Assembly (NCBI RefSeq): GCF_000265405.1
Contig: NC_018010.1
Location: 4,113,501-4,177,500, forward strand
Direction of reading: 5' to 3'
Source: Belliella baltica DSM 15883
GTDB taxonomy: Bacteria > Bacteroidota > Bacteroidia > Cytophagales > Cyclobacteriaceae
Length of the DNA: 64,000 bases
Part shown: piece by piece, positions 36,561 through 44,426 of the stretch
How the letters are laid out: the number at the start of each line of letters is the position of its first letter
Numbering within the stretch: the stretch's first letter is position 1
The notes under the pieces: model-generated
The model's database searches: none
The model's input: only the letters and a program-made list of their open reading frames with translations
Told to the model about the DNA's origin: nothing
Position numbers and translations under genes: made by a program

Positions 36561-36917
36561 ATGGCAGAGCATAATGAAAAAGGAAAGCGTGCAGAAGAGT
36601 TGGCCAAGGATTGGCTGACGGGTAAGGGGTATGTTTTTAGAGAAGCAAATTACCGATATAGTCATTCAGAAATTGACTTGATTTTTGAATACAAAGACCT
36701 TCTTGTATTTGTTGAGGTAAAATTTAGAAGTGGTGTAGGCTTTGGATTTGCCGAAGAATTTGTTGACTATACCAAGAGAAAGCTAATCATCAAAGCTGCT
36801 GATCATTATATTCATGAAAATGATTGGCACAAAGACATTCGTTTTGATATCGTAGGAGTATATCAAGATAAAAATGGAAATGTTAATTTTAGACAATTTG
36901 AGGATGCATTTTATTAA
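36561..36917 (+). CDS. yraN: YraN family (UPF0102) endonuclease-like protein
   Basis: This 118-residue protein with a restriction endonuclease-like (PD-(D/E)xK) fold starts MAEHNEKGKRAEELAKDWL and has the core E-I-D-L-I-F and VFVEVKFRSG. I use the ATG at 36561; a GTG lies one codon earlier. Family members are widely conserved and of uncertain function; some may act on branched DNA. It is a lone gene that converges on the cytochrome gene, its stop lying 5 bp before the shared hairpin. Confidence 0.9.
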   Translation: MAEHNEKGKRAEELAKDWLTGKGYVFREANYRYSHSEIDLIFEYKDLLVFVEVKFRSGVGFGFAEEFVDYTKRKLIIKAADHYIHENDWHKDIRFDIVGVYQDKNGNVNFRQFEDAFY

Positions 36918-36940
36918 AAAAGCCCTCCAAACAGAGGGCT
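36915..36940 (-). terminator. Terminator of di-heme cytochrome gene
   Basis: AGCCCTC/GAGGGCT arms (36921-36927, 36934-36940) are followed on the minus strand by TTTTTT. The T-run overlaps the yraN stop region. Confidence 0.88.
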
Positions 36941-36945
36941 AAAGA

Positions 36946-37923
36946 TCAGCTTTTAGGCTTAAATCTCTCAACATAGTTTTCGACTGGATCTAGCGATTGC
37001 AAATAGCGATAAATCGCTCGCAGATCAGACTCTTCCATTCCAGAATACATGACCCAAGGCATTATAGTCTGAAAATCATCAGGAGCTAATTTTTCAGGGA
37101 CATAATTGTTATCATCACTATACATTTTGAAACGTTGCACAAACATATCTTCTGTCCAATTCTTCAAACCACTTTCATGGGGCGTTAGATTTGGGGTGAC
37201 TAAAATCCCTCCTGGCATTTCCATTTCTCGACCTCCTGCTAATTTTTCACCTACAAAGCTCCCATTTTCAAACTTGGTATGACAATCAGCACATGCGGCT
37301 GCATTGACCAAATATCCTCCATAGGCTATCTGATCACTTGGATCAGGTTTTTCAGTGAAATTAGCTTTCTCAGGCATTGTTTTCAAAATCAAACTAAAAG
37401 GAAAATCGGCTTTGGATTTAGGATGATTTGTATTTATTGGATCAAGTGTTCTAAGATAAGCTATTATAGCTTCCAAATCTTTAACATCCAATTGCCCATA
37501 GTTTTTGTAAGGCATAATTGGAAAAATAGCAGATCCATCTTTTCTAACTCCAGTAGAAATCAACCTTAAAAGCTCACCATCAGTCCAATCACCTATTCCC
37601 GCAGGCGTAATGTTAGCGGAAATAAATGTCCCTGGAAAACCCATCTTCTGATCAAAAACCTCCCCACCTGAACTCTCGGTTCCAGGAACTATAGGTCCAG
37701 AAAATAGACTGAAATCTCTCACAGAATGACAATCAACACAAACCATAACATGGTTTGCTAAATACTTTCCATATGCAACTTTTTCGTCAGTAATCTCTAC
37801 CTTGAAATCAGCCGGCGGATCTCCAACATTTGGTAGTGCAAAGCTGATATATGCCACAGCTAATAAAATCAATATGACAAGTGAAGTAACAAAATATGCT
37901 AAAATCTTAATCCCCTTTTTCAT
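36946..37923 (-). CDS. Membrane-anchored di-heme cytochrome c
   Basis: This 325-residue protein has an uncleaved N-terminal membrane segment (residues about 8-30) and two cytochrome c domains facing the periplasm. Heme motifs are C62-V-D-C65-H66 and C211-A-D-C214-H215. Candidate Met ligands lie in IFPIMPYKNYG and TIMPWVMYSG. The arrangement resembles the cytochrome subunit of alcohol or sugar dehydrogenases, or a diheme electron carrier, but no dehydrogenase gene is adjacent. The gene stands alone, 90 bp from a small LuxR-type gene. Partner unknown. Confidence 0.9.
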   Translation of the reverse strand: MKKGIKILAYFVTSLVILILLAVAYISFALPNVGDPPADFKVEITDEKVAYGKYLANHVMVCVDCHSVRDFSLFSGPIVPGTESSGGEVFDQKMGFPGTFISANITPAGIGDWTDGELLRLISTGVRKDGSAIFPIMPYKNYGQLDVKDLEAIIAYLRTLDPINTNHPKSKADFPFSLILKTMPEKANFTEKPDPSDQIAYGGYLVNAAACADCHTKFENGSFVGEKLAGGREMEMPGGILVTPNLTPHESGLKNWTEDMFVQRFKMYSDDNNYVPEKLAPDDFQTIMPWVMYSGMEESDLRAIYRYLQSLDPVENYVERFKPKS

Positions 37924-38013
37924 AATTATCTTTTTTACATGTTTAATTTCTCTTATTAAAAATCACCTATTATCCTTCTAAAGCTTTCACCCTAATGAGT
38001 GATATTGTTTTTA

Positions 38014-38382
38014 TCAAGTATAGATTCCATCTTCGGAATAAAGTCTCAATCTGTGAATTAGATCAGTTCTATTTTGAGCTTCGGTTTTAATAAAAATATT
38101 TTTAAGATGGGTTTTTATAGTGTTTTCACTTACATATAGCCTAGTAGCAATTTCCTGATTTGACAAGCCTAGTTCTAATTGTTCTACTACATCCTTTTCT
38201 CTTTCCGATAGAGGTGTTGGAAGTTTTACGTTGATAGCTGAAAAATTAATATCGTATCCATTTTTATCAGTAATATCACTTTTCAATGACTCAATTTCCT
38301 GAAATTGTTCTCTTCTAAACGCAATGATTTTCTGGTACACAATAAACACAAATGAAAAAAATAAAAAACAAACAGACAACAT
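38014..38382 (-). CDS. Small membrane-anchored LuxR-type regulator
   Basis: The 122-residue product starts with one hydrophobic helix (about residues 2-17), then a basic/acidic, coiled-coil-like stretch to about 50, then a LuxR-family helix-turn-helix: LSEREKDVVEQLELGLSNQEIA and LYVSENTIKTHLKNI. Larger relatives in Bacteroidota place the same TM-plus-HTH unit after a long periplasmic TPR or 7TMR sensor region, which is missing here. An in-frame stop lies three codons upstream of the ATG, so the frame is not simply longer. It may be a minimal regulator or the remnant of a larger one. It precedes the di-heme cytochrome gene by 90 bp on the same strand. Confidence 0.75.
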   Translation of the reverse strand: MLSVCFLFFSFVFIVYQKIIAFRREQFQEIESLKSDITDKNGYDINFSAINVKLPTPLSEREKDVVEQLELGLSNQEIATRLYVSENTIKTHLKNIFIKTEAQNRTDLIHRLRLYSEDGIYT

Positions 38383-38561
38383 ACTATACTACAGGTATTT
38401 ATATCAAACAGTTTTAATCTAAATGAGATAATATTTTCCCTACAAAAATTCATGTTTTAAATGATAAATGAAAAACCTACTATTTTTTAAATAAAAACTC
38501 ATATTTAAAAAAATAACAGATTTATCAAGTTTAGAAACCCTTATTAAATTTACTGATTTAT

Positions 38562-38726
38562 ATGAATAATCGAAAAATTTTGGCATTTACAAACAGAGCA
38601 CTTTTCAAATATCCATCTTATAATCAGTACTTTGAAATAATATTTTTTGACACTTTAGTCTTTGATTATTTACTAAGCATGAAGGAAATTGTAGATAATA
38701 GAAATCATTCAAATGGTCGATGGTAA
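38562..38726 (+). CDS. Possible 54-residue small protein
   Basis: Within the 413-bp gap between the LuxR-type and ABC ATPase genes, an ATG at 38562 opens a frame of 54 codons to TAA at 38724. The product would start MNNRKILAFTNRALF, is rich in aromatic residues, and has no membrane segment or known motif. No promoter or neighbour supports it, and it could be chance or an eroded gene. The rest of the gap 38383-38795 is AT-rich with nothing recognised. Confidence 0.2.
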   Translation: MNNRKILAFTNRALFKYPSYNQYFEIIFFDTLVFDYLLSMKEIVDNRNHSNGRW

Positions 38727-38795
38727 CAACCTGCATGAATTGTGAAAGAAGTGCAAAAAAACGTAAAACTAGTAAATTATAATTTTCACCTCAGA

Positions 38796-39782
38796 TCAGG
38801 ATTCTAAAAAATATTCTAAAAATGTTTTAAAGGAATCAAATTCAAGTATTTCGCTCGTGGATTCAATAGAAATAGTAAAAGGAATTTCATAAATAGTAAG
38901 GGATAAAATATCTTTAGGTAACCTCAACTTATTCTTTCGAATAAGAAGTTTAAGCCAACGAGTCAACTTCTCTTCTCCAATAATTCTTGGGAATTCATAA
39001 CTTGTGGAATCCTGAACTTTGCCTGTTGAAACATCAAACTTCAAACTATCCTTTGGAAGAAGCAAATTGATCTTATCACTCACTATCAAATCTTCAGGAG
39101 TTCCAGAAACTAATGGAAAACCACATTGCATCAACCAAAACTCATCCGCAGTCTCAATAGCAATATCCAAATCATGAGTAACTACTAAAATTGCTTTACC
39201 CTCCTCCTTCGCAATCCTTCTTAGCAAATGCATGATTTCAAATCGATTGATCAAATCCAAATGAGCAGTGGGTTCATCTAAAATTACAACTTCTCCATCT
39301 TGAACTAGCGCTCTTGCTATCATCACTTTTTGCATTTGACCATCGCTAATTTCGGACAAGACACTATCTTTAAGATATTCAATATTTGTAGCAAGAAGCG
39401 CTTTTTTCACCACTTCATGATCTTCAATAGTGAGATTTCCAAGCCATGATGTATGTGGAATTCTCCCGAGCGAAACTAATTGATAAACTGTCAAATTGCT
39501 TAAAGCAACCTTTTCCGTTAGAACAACAGCTATCTTCTTTGCTAATAATTTCTCATTGAATTCAGAAATAGCTTTTCCTGAAAAGCTGATATCACCTTTC
39601 AATATGGGGATTTGCCCCATTATAGTTTTTATAAGAGTTGATTTCCCGACTCCATTTGGACCTAAAAGGCATGTTAATTTACCTTTTTCTAACCTAAAAG
39701 AGATTCCTTCTGCAATGACCGATTCCTTGTTTTGATTTTTATATCCCAGTGATAAACCTTCCCCTTTTAAAATTATCTCCAT
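38796..39782 (-). CDS. ABC transporter ATP-binding protein (FecE/BtuD-like)
   Basis: This 328-residue ATPase energises a cobalamin/iron-chelate type importer. Walker A is GPNGVGKST near residue 40, the signature is ISDGQ (with Asp where LSGGQ has Gly), Walker B is VVILDEPTAHLDL, and the H-loop is VVTHDLD. The region VVLTEKVALSNLTVYQLVSLGR is typical of the FecE/BtuD branch. About 80 residues follow the usual domain end, a longer tail than the roughly 250-residue norm, seen in some Bacteroidota. It is third in the SBP-permease-ATPase order, 10 bp after the permease. B12 as substrate rests on the neighbouring riboswitch-controlled genes. Confidence 0.9.
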   Translation of the reverse strand: MEIILKGEGLSLGYKNQNKESVIAEGISFRLEKGKLTCLLGPNGVGKSTLIKTIMGQIPILKGDISFSGKAISEFNEKLLAKKIAVVLTEKVALSNLTVYQLVSLGRIPHTSWLGNLTIEDHEVVKKALLATNIEYLKDSVLSEISDGQMQKVMIARALVQDGEVVILDEPTAHLDLINRFEIMHLLRRIAKEEGKAILVVTHDLDIAIETADEFWLMQCGFPLVSGTPEDLIVSDKINLLLPKDSLKFDVSTGKVQDSTSYEFPRIIGEEKLTRWLKLLIRKNKLRLPKDILSLTIYEIPFTISIESTSEILEFDSFKTFLEYFLES

Positions 39783-39792
39783 ACTTGTCTGA

Positions 39793-40827
39793 TTAAAACT
39801 CTTTACTAAAATTCCTTCTTAAAATTAACCAAATTACCATTGGAGCTCCTATCAACGAGGTAACAGCATTGATTGGAAGTGTTTGTGCAGATCCTGGGAG
39901 CTGACTAATTGAATCGCAAAAAAGTAAAACAATTGCACCTGTTAAAGCAGATGCTGGAAATAGGATTTTATGATCTCCACTTTTAAAAATTAATCTTGCC
40001 ATATGAGGAACTGCTATTCCAATAAACGCAATTGGGCCACAAAATGCAGTCGCAGAACCTGCCAGCAACCCTGTACTCAAGATCATAGCCCAGCGCAATT
40101 TATTAATATTCACTCCCATACTTTTTGCATAAGCTTCACCTAGAAGCATTGCATTATAAGACTTGATAAAAATCAAAACTGGGGTAACTCCCAAAACACA
40201 AGCAAATAAAAATAATTCTAATTGGCCTCCCTGAGTGCCTCCAAGACTCCCCATGGACCAAATTGTGAATACTTTTAATTGCTCAGCCTCACTAAAATAA
40301 GCCAAGACAGAAATCAAAGCACCAGCCAAGCTTCCAAACATCAACCCAACGATCAGTAGCGTCATGCTGTCCTTTACTCTCCATGCAGTCAAACTCATGA
40401 GTAATAGAACTAAAATTGCTCCAGAGGATGCCGCAAACACTACAGCCCACATTCCAAAACCCCCTGAAAAAAAACTCAAACCAAATGCTGAACCAGTCAT
40501 CACTAGCAATGCAACACCTAATCCAGCTCCTGAACTAATCCCCAAGACAAAAGGTCCTGCTAAAGGATTTCTGAAAAAAGTTTGCATTTGCAAACCGCTT
40601 ATTGACAAAGCTAGACCTGCCAAAATTGCGGTAAAAGCTTTTGGTATTCTATAATCTTTTACAATAATACCCCAAGACTTCTTGCTAAATTCTTCTCCAA
40701 AAAGACTTGCAGCAATCTCAGACATCGGAATGTGAACTGAACCAACGTTTAGGTTGATCAGAAAGAATAATACACAAAGAACTGCGCCAAAAACAAAAAG
40801 TAGAAAATGTCTAGTGTTATTTTTCAT
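39793..40827 (-). CDS. ABC transporter permease, FecCD/BtuC family
   Basis: This 344-residue inner-membrane permease has about ten hydrophobic helices and the FecCD family marks: RIPKAFTAILAGLALSISGLQMQTFFRNPLAGPFVLGISSGA-type N-terminal block, and the cytoplasmic coupling segment FCGPIAFIGIAVPHMARL. It carries cobalamin or a related chelate through the inner membrane. Its start overlaps the end of the substrate-binding protein gene by 11 bp and it precedes the ATPase by 10 bp, a tight three-gene operon. The cobalamin assignment is by context; iron-siderophore permeases look alike. Confidence 0.93.
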   Translation of the reverse strand: MKNNTRHFLLFVFGAVLCVLFFLINLNVGSVHIPMSEIAASLFGEEFSKKSWGIIVKDYRIPKAFTAILAGLALSISGLQMQTFFRNPLAGPFVLGISSGAGLGVALLVMTGSAFGLSFFSGGFGMWAVVFAASSGAILVLLLMSLTAWRVKDSMTLLIVGLMFGSLAGALISVLAYFSEAEQLKVFTIWSMGSLGGTQGGQLELFLFACVLGVTPVLIFIKSYNAMLLGEAYAKSMGVNINKLRWAMILSTGLLAGSATAFCGPIAFIGIAVPHMARLIFKSGDHKILFPASALTGAIVLLFCDSISQLPGSAQTLPINAVTSLIGAPMVIWLILRRNFSKEF

Positions 40828-41965
40828 TCATTTTTGAGTAAAAATAAAGAGAATAATTTGGTAATAAATCTGGATGGAGAATCTTGATGATGTCTTTCAA
40901 AATCAAATCAGGCCGCATGTAACCCAATTCAAAATATTCAATTCCACCTGTCTCCCCTTTTTTCGAGGTATATGAATAAACATTGTTTTTTTGAAAAGCT
41001 TTAAAACCAGCATATCTTTCATCAGCACTTTTCATGGCTTCCAAGCTCACAAAATCTGATGCTCCTAGCCAAAAATCAGCATTCTGAGCTTGGTCAAGCA
41101 CATATTCATAGTTAAGTTGGCTACTGCCTGTACCAGCTTGCGCTTTAAATACATATTCCCCTCCAGCAGCATTAAGCAATTGTGCCCCCCAAGAGTCATT
41201 TCCTGGAGCATACCAAATATCCTTGTACATCACTCCAGACATGACCGTCGGACGATTTTCCAAGACAACATTAGAGACTAAATTTAATGCTTCTAAATAA
41301 TTGGCTTCAATAACATCAAATTCAGCTTTTGCTTCTTCATATTTCCCTAACAACACCCCTGTGAATTTAATCCATTCTGCTCTCCCAAGTGGATGCTGCT
41401 CCACATATTCCCCATTGATTACAGCAGCTATTCCAGCGCTTTTGAGTAAATCTAAGTTTTTCAAATCTTCCCCTAAGGTTGAAATCATCACCCAATCTGG
41501 TTCTAGATCTATCATCAACTCAATATTGGACTGAGCTCCAGAACCAAGGTCTTTTACCAAGTTTTTGTTTATCCTTTCTCTAGTGAGTTTAGAAGAAATC
41601 AAATCTAAATTGGGAAAGCCAACCAACTTTTCTGTGCAATCTAATAAATCTAAATGTGGAATATGAGTTGTAGAAGTTAGGATTACTTTTTCTATTGGCA
41701 ATGTAATTATTGCGTCAAATGTCCCATCAGGAATTGATTCACCCGAACTTTCTAATACCAAATACCTATAAGGTTGATGCTCTCCCGGGAAAGCTTGCGA
41801 AACTTCTAAAACCCAATACCCCTCCCCTTTAAATATATGAAAACCAGACGCGTAGGAATTTTGCAAAACTGAGCCTGATATTTCATTTTCTTGATTTTTA
41901 TTATCACAGGATAGTAGGAAATTTAAAAAAAGAACAATGAATAAAATTTGAGAAAAGGGCTTCAT
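40817..41965 (-). CDS. ABC transporter substrate-binding lipoprotein (BtuF-like)
   Basis: This 382-residue periplasmic-binding lipoprotein is read from ATG 41965 (MKPFSQILF); the frame opens four codons earlier. The lipobox is FLLSC. The two-lobe helical-backbone fold of the BtuF/FhuD class is suggested by IEKVILTSTTHIPHLDLL, LEPDWVMISTLG, RPTVMSGVMYKDIWYAPG and MRPDLILKDIIKILHPDL at the end. It hands its ligand to the FecCD permease encoded next. A promoter lies at 41995-42026. It is divergent from the B12 riboswitch and BtuB-like gene, which is the main reason to suggest cobalamin. Confidence 0.9.
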   Translation of the reverse strand: MKPFSQILFIVLFLNFLLSCDNKNQENEISGSVLQNSYASGFHIFKGEGYWVLEVSQAFPGEHQPYRYLVLESSGESIPDGTFDAIITLPIEKVILTSTTHIPHLDLLDCTEKLVGFPNLDLISSKLTRERINKNLVKDLGSGAQSNIELMIDLEPDWVMISTLGEDLKNLDLLKSAGIAAVINGEYVEQHPLGRAEWIKFTGVLLGKYEEAKAEFDVIEANYLEALNLVSNVVLENRPTVMSGVMYKDIWYAPGNDSWGAQLLNAAGGEYVFKAQAGTGSSQLNYEYVLDQAQNADFWLGASDFVSLEAMKSADERYAGFKAFQKNNVYSYTSKKGETGGIEYFELGYMRPDLILKDIIKILHPDLLPNYSLYFYSKMNEK

Positions 41966-41994
41966 AAAATTGATCAAATATTTTTTAAACGCCT

Positions 41995-42026
41995 CAAAGA
42001 TACAAATGAGATTTGTTTTTAATCAA
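41995..42026 (-). promoter_or_regulatory. Promoter of BtuFCD-like operon
   Basis: On the minus strand, TTG at 42026-42024 and TATCTTTG at 42002-41995 (TANNTTTG) are spaced by 21 bases. Transcription would start near 41988, about 23 bases before the substrate-binding protein ATG, leaving no room for a riboswitch on this side. Confidence 0.65.
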
Positions 42027-42109
42027 TTTGAAATAAAAAGCTGAGATATTAAATAATACTTCTCCTAACAGCTCAGATTTATGGCTACAAATAAATATTC
42101 CAAAGAATA

Positions 42110-42142
42110 TTTGAATTTCTGGATTTGGATTGCTTATGTTTG
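42110..42142 (+). promoter_or_regulatory. Promoter of riboswitch-btuB-btuG transcript
   Basis: TTTG at 42110-42113 and TATGTTTG at 42135-42142 (TANNTTTG) are spaced by 21 bases. The start site would be near 42149, just before the riboswitch. Confidence 0.75.
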
Positions 42143-42164
42143 CAACAAGATTTGGTTCTCGATC

Positions 42165-42352
42165 CTTTATCAGGCCCTCGAGATTAAAAGGGAATTCGGT
42201 GAAATACCGGAGCTGTCCCCGCAACTGTAACCTCGTCCTAAAACTAATTAGGATAGTAATTTACCACCTCCATTGCCATTGTTCGTCCCGATCACTATCG
42301 GGAGAGGACGAGAAGGCCGGTAAATTCAAGGAAGCCAGGAGACCTGCCTATT
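42165..42352 (+). promoter_or_regulatory. Cobalamin (B12) riboswitch
   Basis: The conserved core is present in order: AAAAGGGAA at 42186-42194, CGGTGAAATACCGGAGC (42197-42213), TGTCCCCGCAACTGTAA (42214-42230), and the B12 box AGCCAGGAGACCTGCC at 42333-42348. Between them lies a variable hairpin (CCCGAT/ATCGGG near 42287-42303). Pairing AATTTACC/GGTAAATT around it closes the peripheral domain. It precedes the TonB receptor gene by about 190 bp, so it should repress that receptor and the gene after it when cobalamin is plentiful. A short stem, CTTTC/GAAAG near 42369-42381, follows and may belong to the expression platform. Confidence 0.95.
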
Positions 42353-42545
42353 CTTATCAAATTCAAAGCTTTCGGGTGAAAGGCTGAGATGAAAAGGAAA
42401 TGTTTCAGAACGAATGTTATTAACTCTTCTTCAATATCAATTTGAAGATTACACGTTCTTTTATCATTGTTCAATTCTCTCAATTTTATTCCACGGATGA
42501 CTTTGAATTAAATAATCGATTTTCCATTATTTAATTCGAAAGGCA

Positions 42546-44426
42546 TTGCTATTTCTTAGTTTCGTATTTCTTACTTCATTTTCAAATGAGGTTGATAAAA
42601 CTCTATTAATTCCGCAAGATACCGTGGAACTGAAATTGGTCGAGGTTTATTCATCTCCACTTGAAAAATACACCTATGGACAGACGCTCCAGAAAGTTGA
42701 TTCAAGAGACTTGAACGAATTTCAAGGGCAATCTTTAGCAGAATTGCTTCAGCAACGAAGTGGGCTATTCCTTAGACAATATGGACCTGGTATGTTAACA
42801 TCTCTTACCATGAGAGGCACGTCTGCAGGTCATAATTCAGTTTTTTGGAATGGAATCCCAATCAATAGCCCCTCGCTTGGTCAAGCAGATTTTTCAATAT
42901 TGCCAGTTGGAGGATTTGACGAAGCTACGATACATTATGGCAGTAGCGGAGCACTATATGGCACTGATGCAATCGGTGGAGCCATTCATCTGAACAACAA
43001 AAACACATTCAACAAAGGGCATCAAACCAAAATCCTGAGCACTTTTGGAAGTTTTGGAAGATGGAATCAGCAAGTTGAATATGGGTATTCAAATCAAAAT
43101 TTCTCGAGCAGAAGTCGCGTGTATAGAAATTTCTCAAAAAATAATTTCAAATTCAACAACTTAGCAAGAGCTGGAAGTCCTGAAGAAAGACAAAGAAATG
43201 CGGAAGTTGAACAGTTTGGGGCTATGCAAGATTTGGCTTGGAATCTCCGTCCAAATCAGCAACTCAGCACATCAATTTGGTGGAATCAAACAGACAGACA
43301 AATTCAGCCTGTGATGGGATCAAATGGTTCCGATGTACAGAATGACAATAATTTCCGAGCAGTAGTTGATTATAATAAATTCACCGCTGCAACGATTTGG
43401 AATATTAAAGCAGGGGTAGTTTTAGATGAATTGAAATTCAATCAGAGTGTCAATCAAACCTCCCAATTTCTCCTATCCTCAGATATTGATTGGACTATTT
43501 CAGAAAAGTTGAAGTCAAAAACAGGAGTGCGGTTCAATCATGTAATTGGGAATCTCAGCAGCTATGAAGCCACTGAGGATAGGTTAGAACTTTATCAATC
43601 CATCAATTATCTTCCAGCTTCTAACCTCGCATTTTCTTTAAACTTAAGACAAATGATCTTCAATAGAGATCTTGCCCCATTCACACCGAGCATTGGATCA
43701 GAATGGACATTTTTTAAAAATGAAAAGAACAAATTCAGCGCACACACCTCTGTCTCGAAGAGCTTTAAAATCCCCACACTGAATGATCGATTTTGGGTTC
43801 CAGGAGGAAATCCAGACCTAGAATCTGAAGAAAGTATCAGTGCAGAAATTGGTTTGGCTCATGTTTTCAATAGTAATTATTTCATGATCAGCAATCAGAT
43901 CAATCTTTACAGCATGTGGGTTGACAATTGGATCATTTGGCTGCCAAGAGGGAGTTTTTGGAGTCCAGAAAATATCCGTGAAGTCCGAAATCAAGGTTTA
44001 GAATATTTTGTAACGATTAAAAAATCATTGAATCAAATGCATTTAGAATTCAATGGAAGTTACAATTACACCCTAGCGACGATTCTCAATAACTTATCCG
44101 AAAATGACCGCTCGCAGGGAAATCAACTTCCTTATACACCCAAACATAAGACTCAGGGAAATTTACGCTTCACATACAAATCAAATTCTGCTTTTGTAAA
44201 TGGACATTGGATTGGAGAGAGATATATCAATACAGACAATACTTCTTCAGTCGCTCCTTATGGACTTTTGGATTTAGGGTATAGTAAAAGTTTAGAATTC
44301 AGTCTAAAGATAAAGGCCTCAATAGGATTTCAAGTAAACAATATAACAAACAATGATTATCAAGTTCTCAGATTGAGAGCAATGCCCGGAAGAAATTATC
44401 TAATCAATATCAATTTAACACTATGA
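42546..44426 (+). CDS. btuB: TonB-dependent receptor, BtuB-like
   Basis: This outer-membrane receptor of about 626 residues has a TonB-box/plug region (LVEVYSSPLEKYTYGQTL, SLAELLQQRSGLFLRQYG, TMRGTSAGHNSVFWNGIP, IHYGSSGALYGTDAIGGAI) and a barrel ending in an aromatic C-terminus. The cobalamin riboswitch directly upstream makes B12 or cobinamide the likely ligand. No in-frame ATG exists near the start: the frame opens after TAA at 42513 and the first usual start is a TTG at 42546, giving a signal without positive charge. An ATT at 42519 would add nine residues including R-K and make a better signal peptide, so the true start may be upstream. It overlaps the next gene by ATGA. Confidence 0.88.
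   Translation: MLFLSFVFLTSFSNEVDKTLLIPQDTVELKLVEVYSSPLEKYTYGQTLQKVDSRDLNEFQGQSLAELLQQRSGLFLRQYGPGMLTSLTMRGTSAGHNSVFWNGIPINSPSLGQADFSILPVGGFDEATIHYGSSGALYGTDAIGGAIHLNNKNTFNKGHQTKILSTFGSFGRWNQQVEYGYSNQNFSSRSRVYRNFSKNNFKFNNLARAGSPEERQRNAEVEQFGAMQDLAWNLRPNQQLSTSIWWNQTDRQIQPVMGSNGSDVQNDNNFRAVVDYNKFTAATIWNIKAGVVLDELKFNQSVNQTSQFLLSSDIDWTISEKLKSKTGVRFNHVIGNLSSYEATEDRLELYQSINYLPASNLAFSLNLRQMIFNRDLAPFTPSIGSEWTFFKNEKNKFSAHTSVSKSFKIPTLNDRFWVPGGNPDLESEESISAEIGLAHVFNSNYFMISNQINLYSMWVDNWIIWLPRGSFWSPENIREVRNQGLEYFVTIKKSLNQMHLEFNGSYNYTLATILNNLSENDRSQGNQLPYTPKHKTQGNLRFTYKSNSAFVNGHWIGERYINTDNTSSVAPYGLLDLGYSKSLEFSLKIKASIGFQVNNITNNDYQVLRLRAMPGRNYLININLTL

Noticed and set aside
42130..42387. 85-codon open frame on the plus strand
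   Set aside because: It lies across the promoter and the cobalamin riboswitch; the open frame is a by-product of the RNA sequence.
42371..42400. Sequence resembling the thi box of a TPP riboswitch (GGTGAAAGGCTGAGA)
   Set aside because: The second conserved half (CCTGATCTGGATAATGCCAG-like) and the closing stems are absent, and the downstream gene belongs to a B12 locus already explained by the cobalamin riboswitch.
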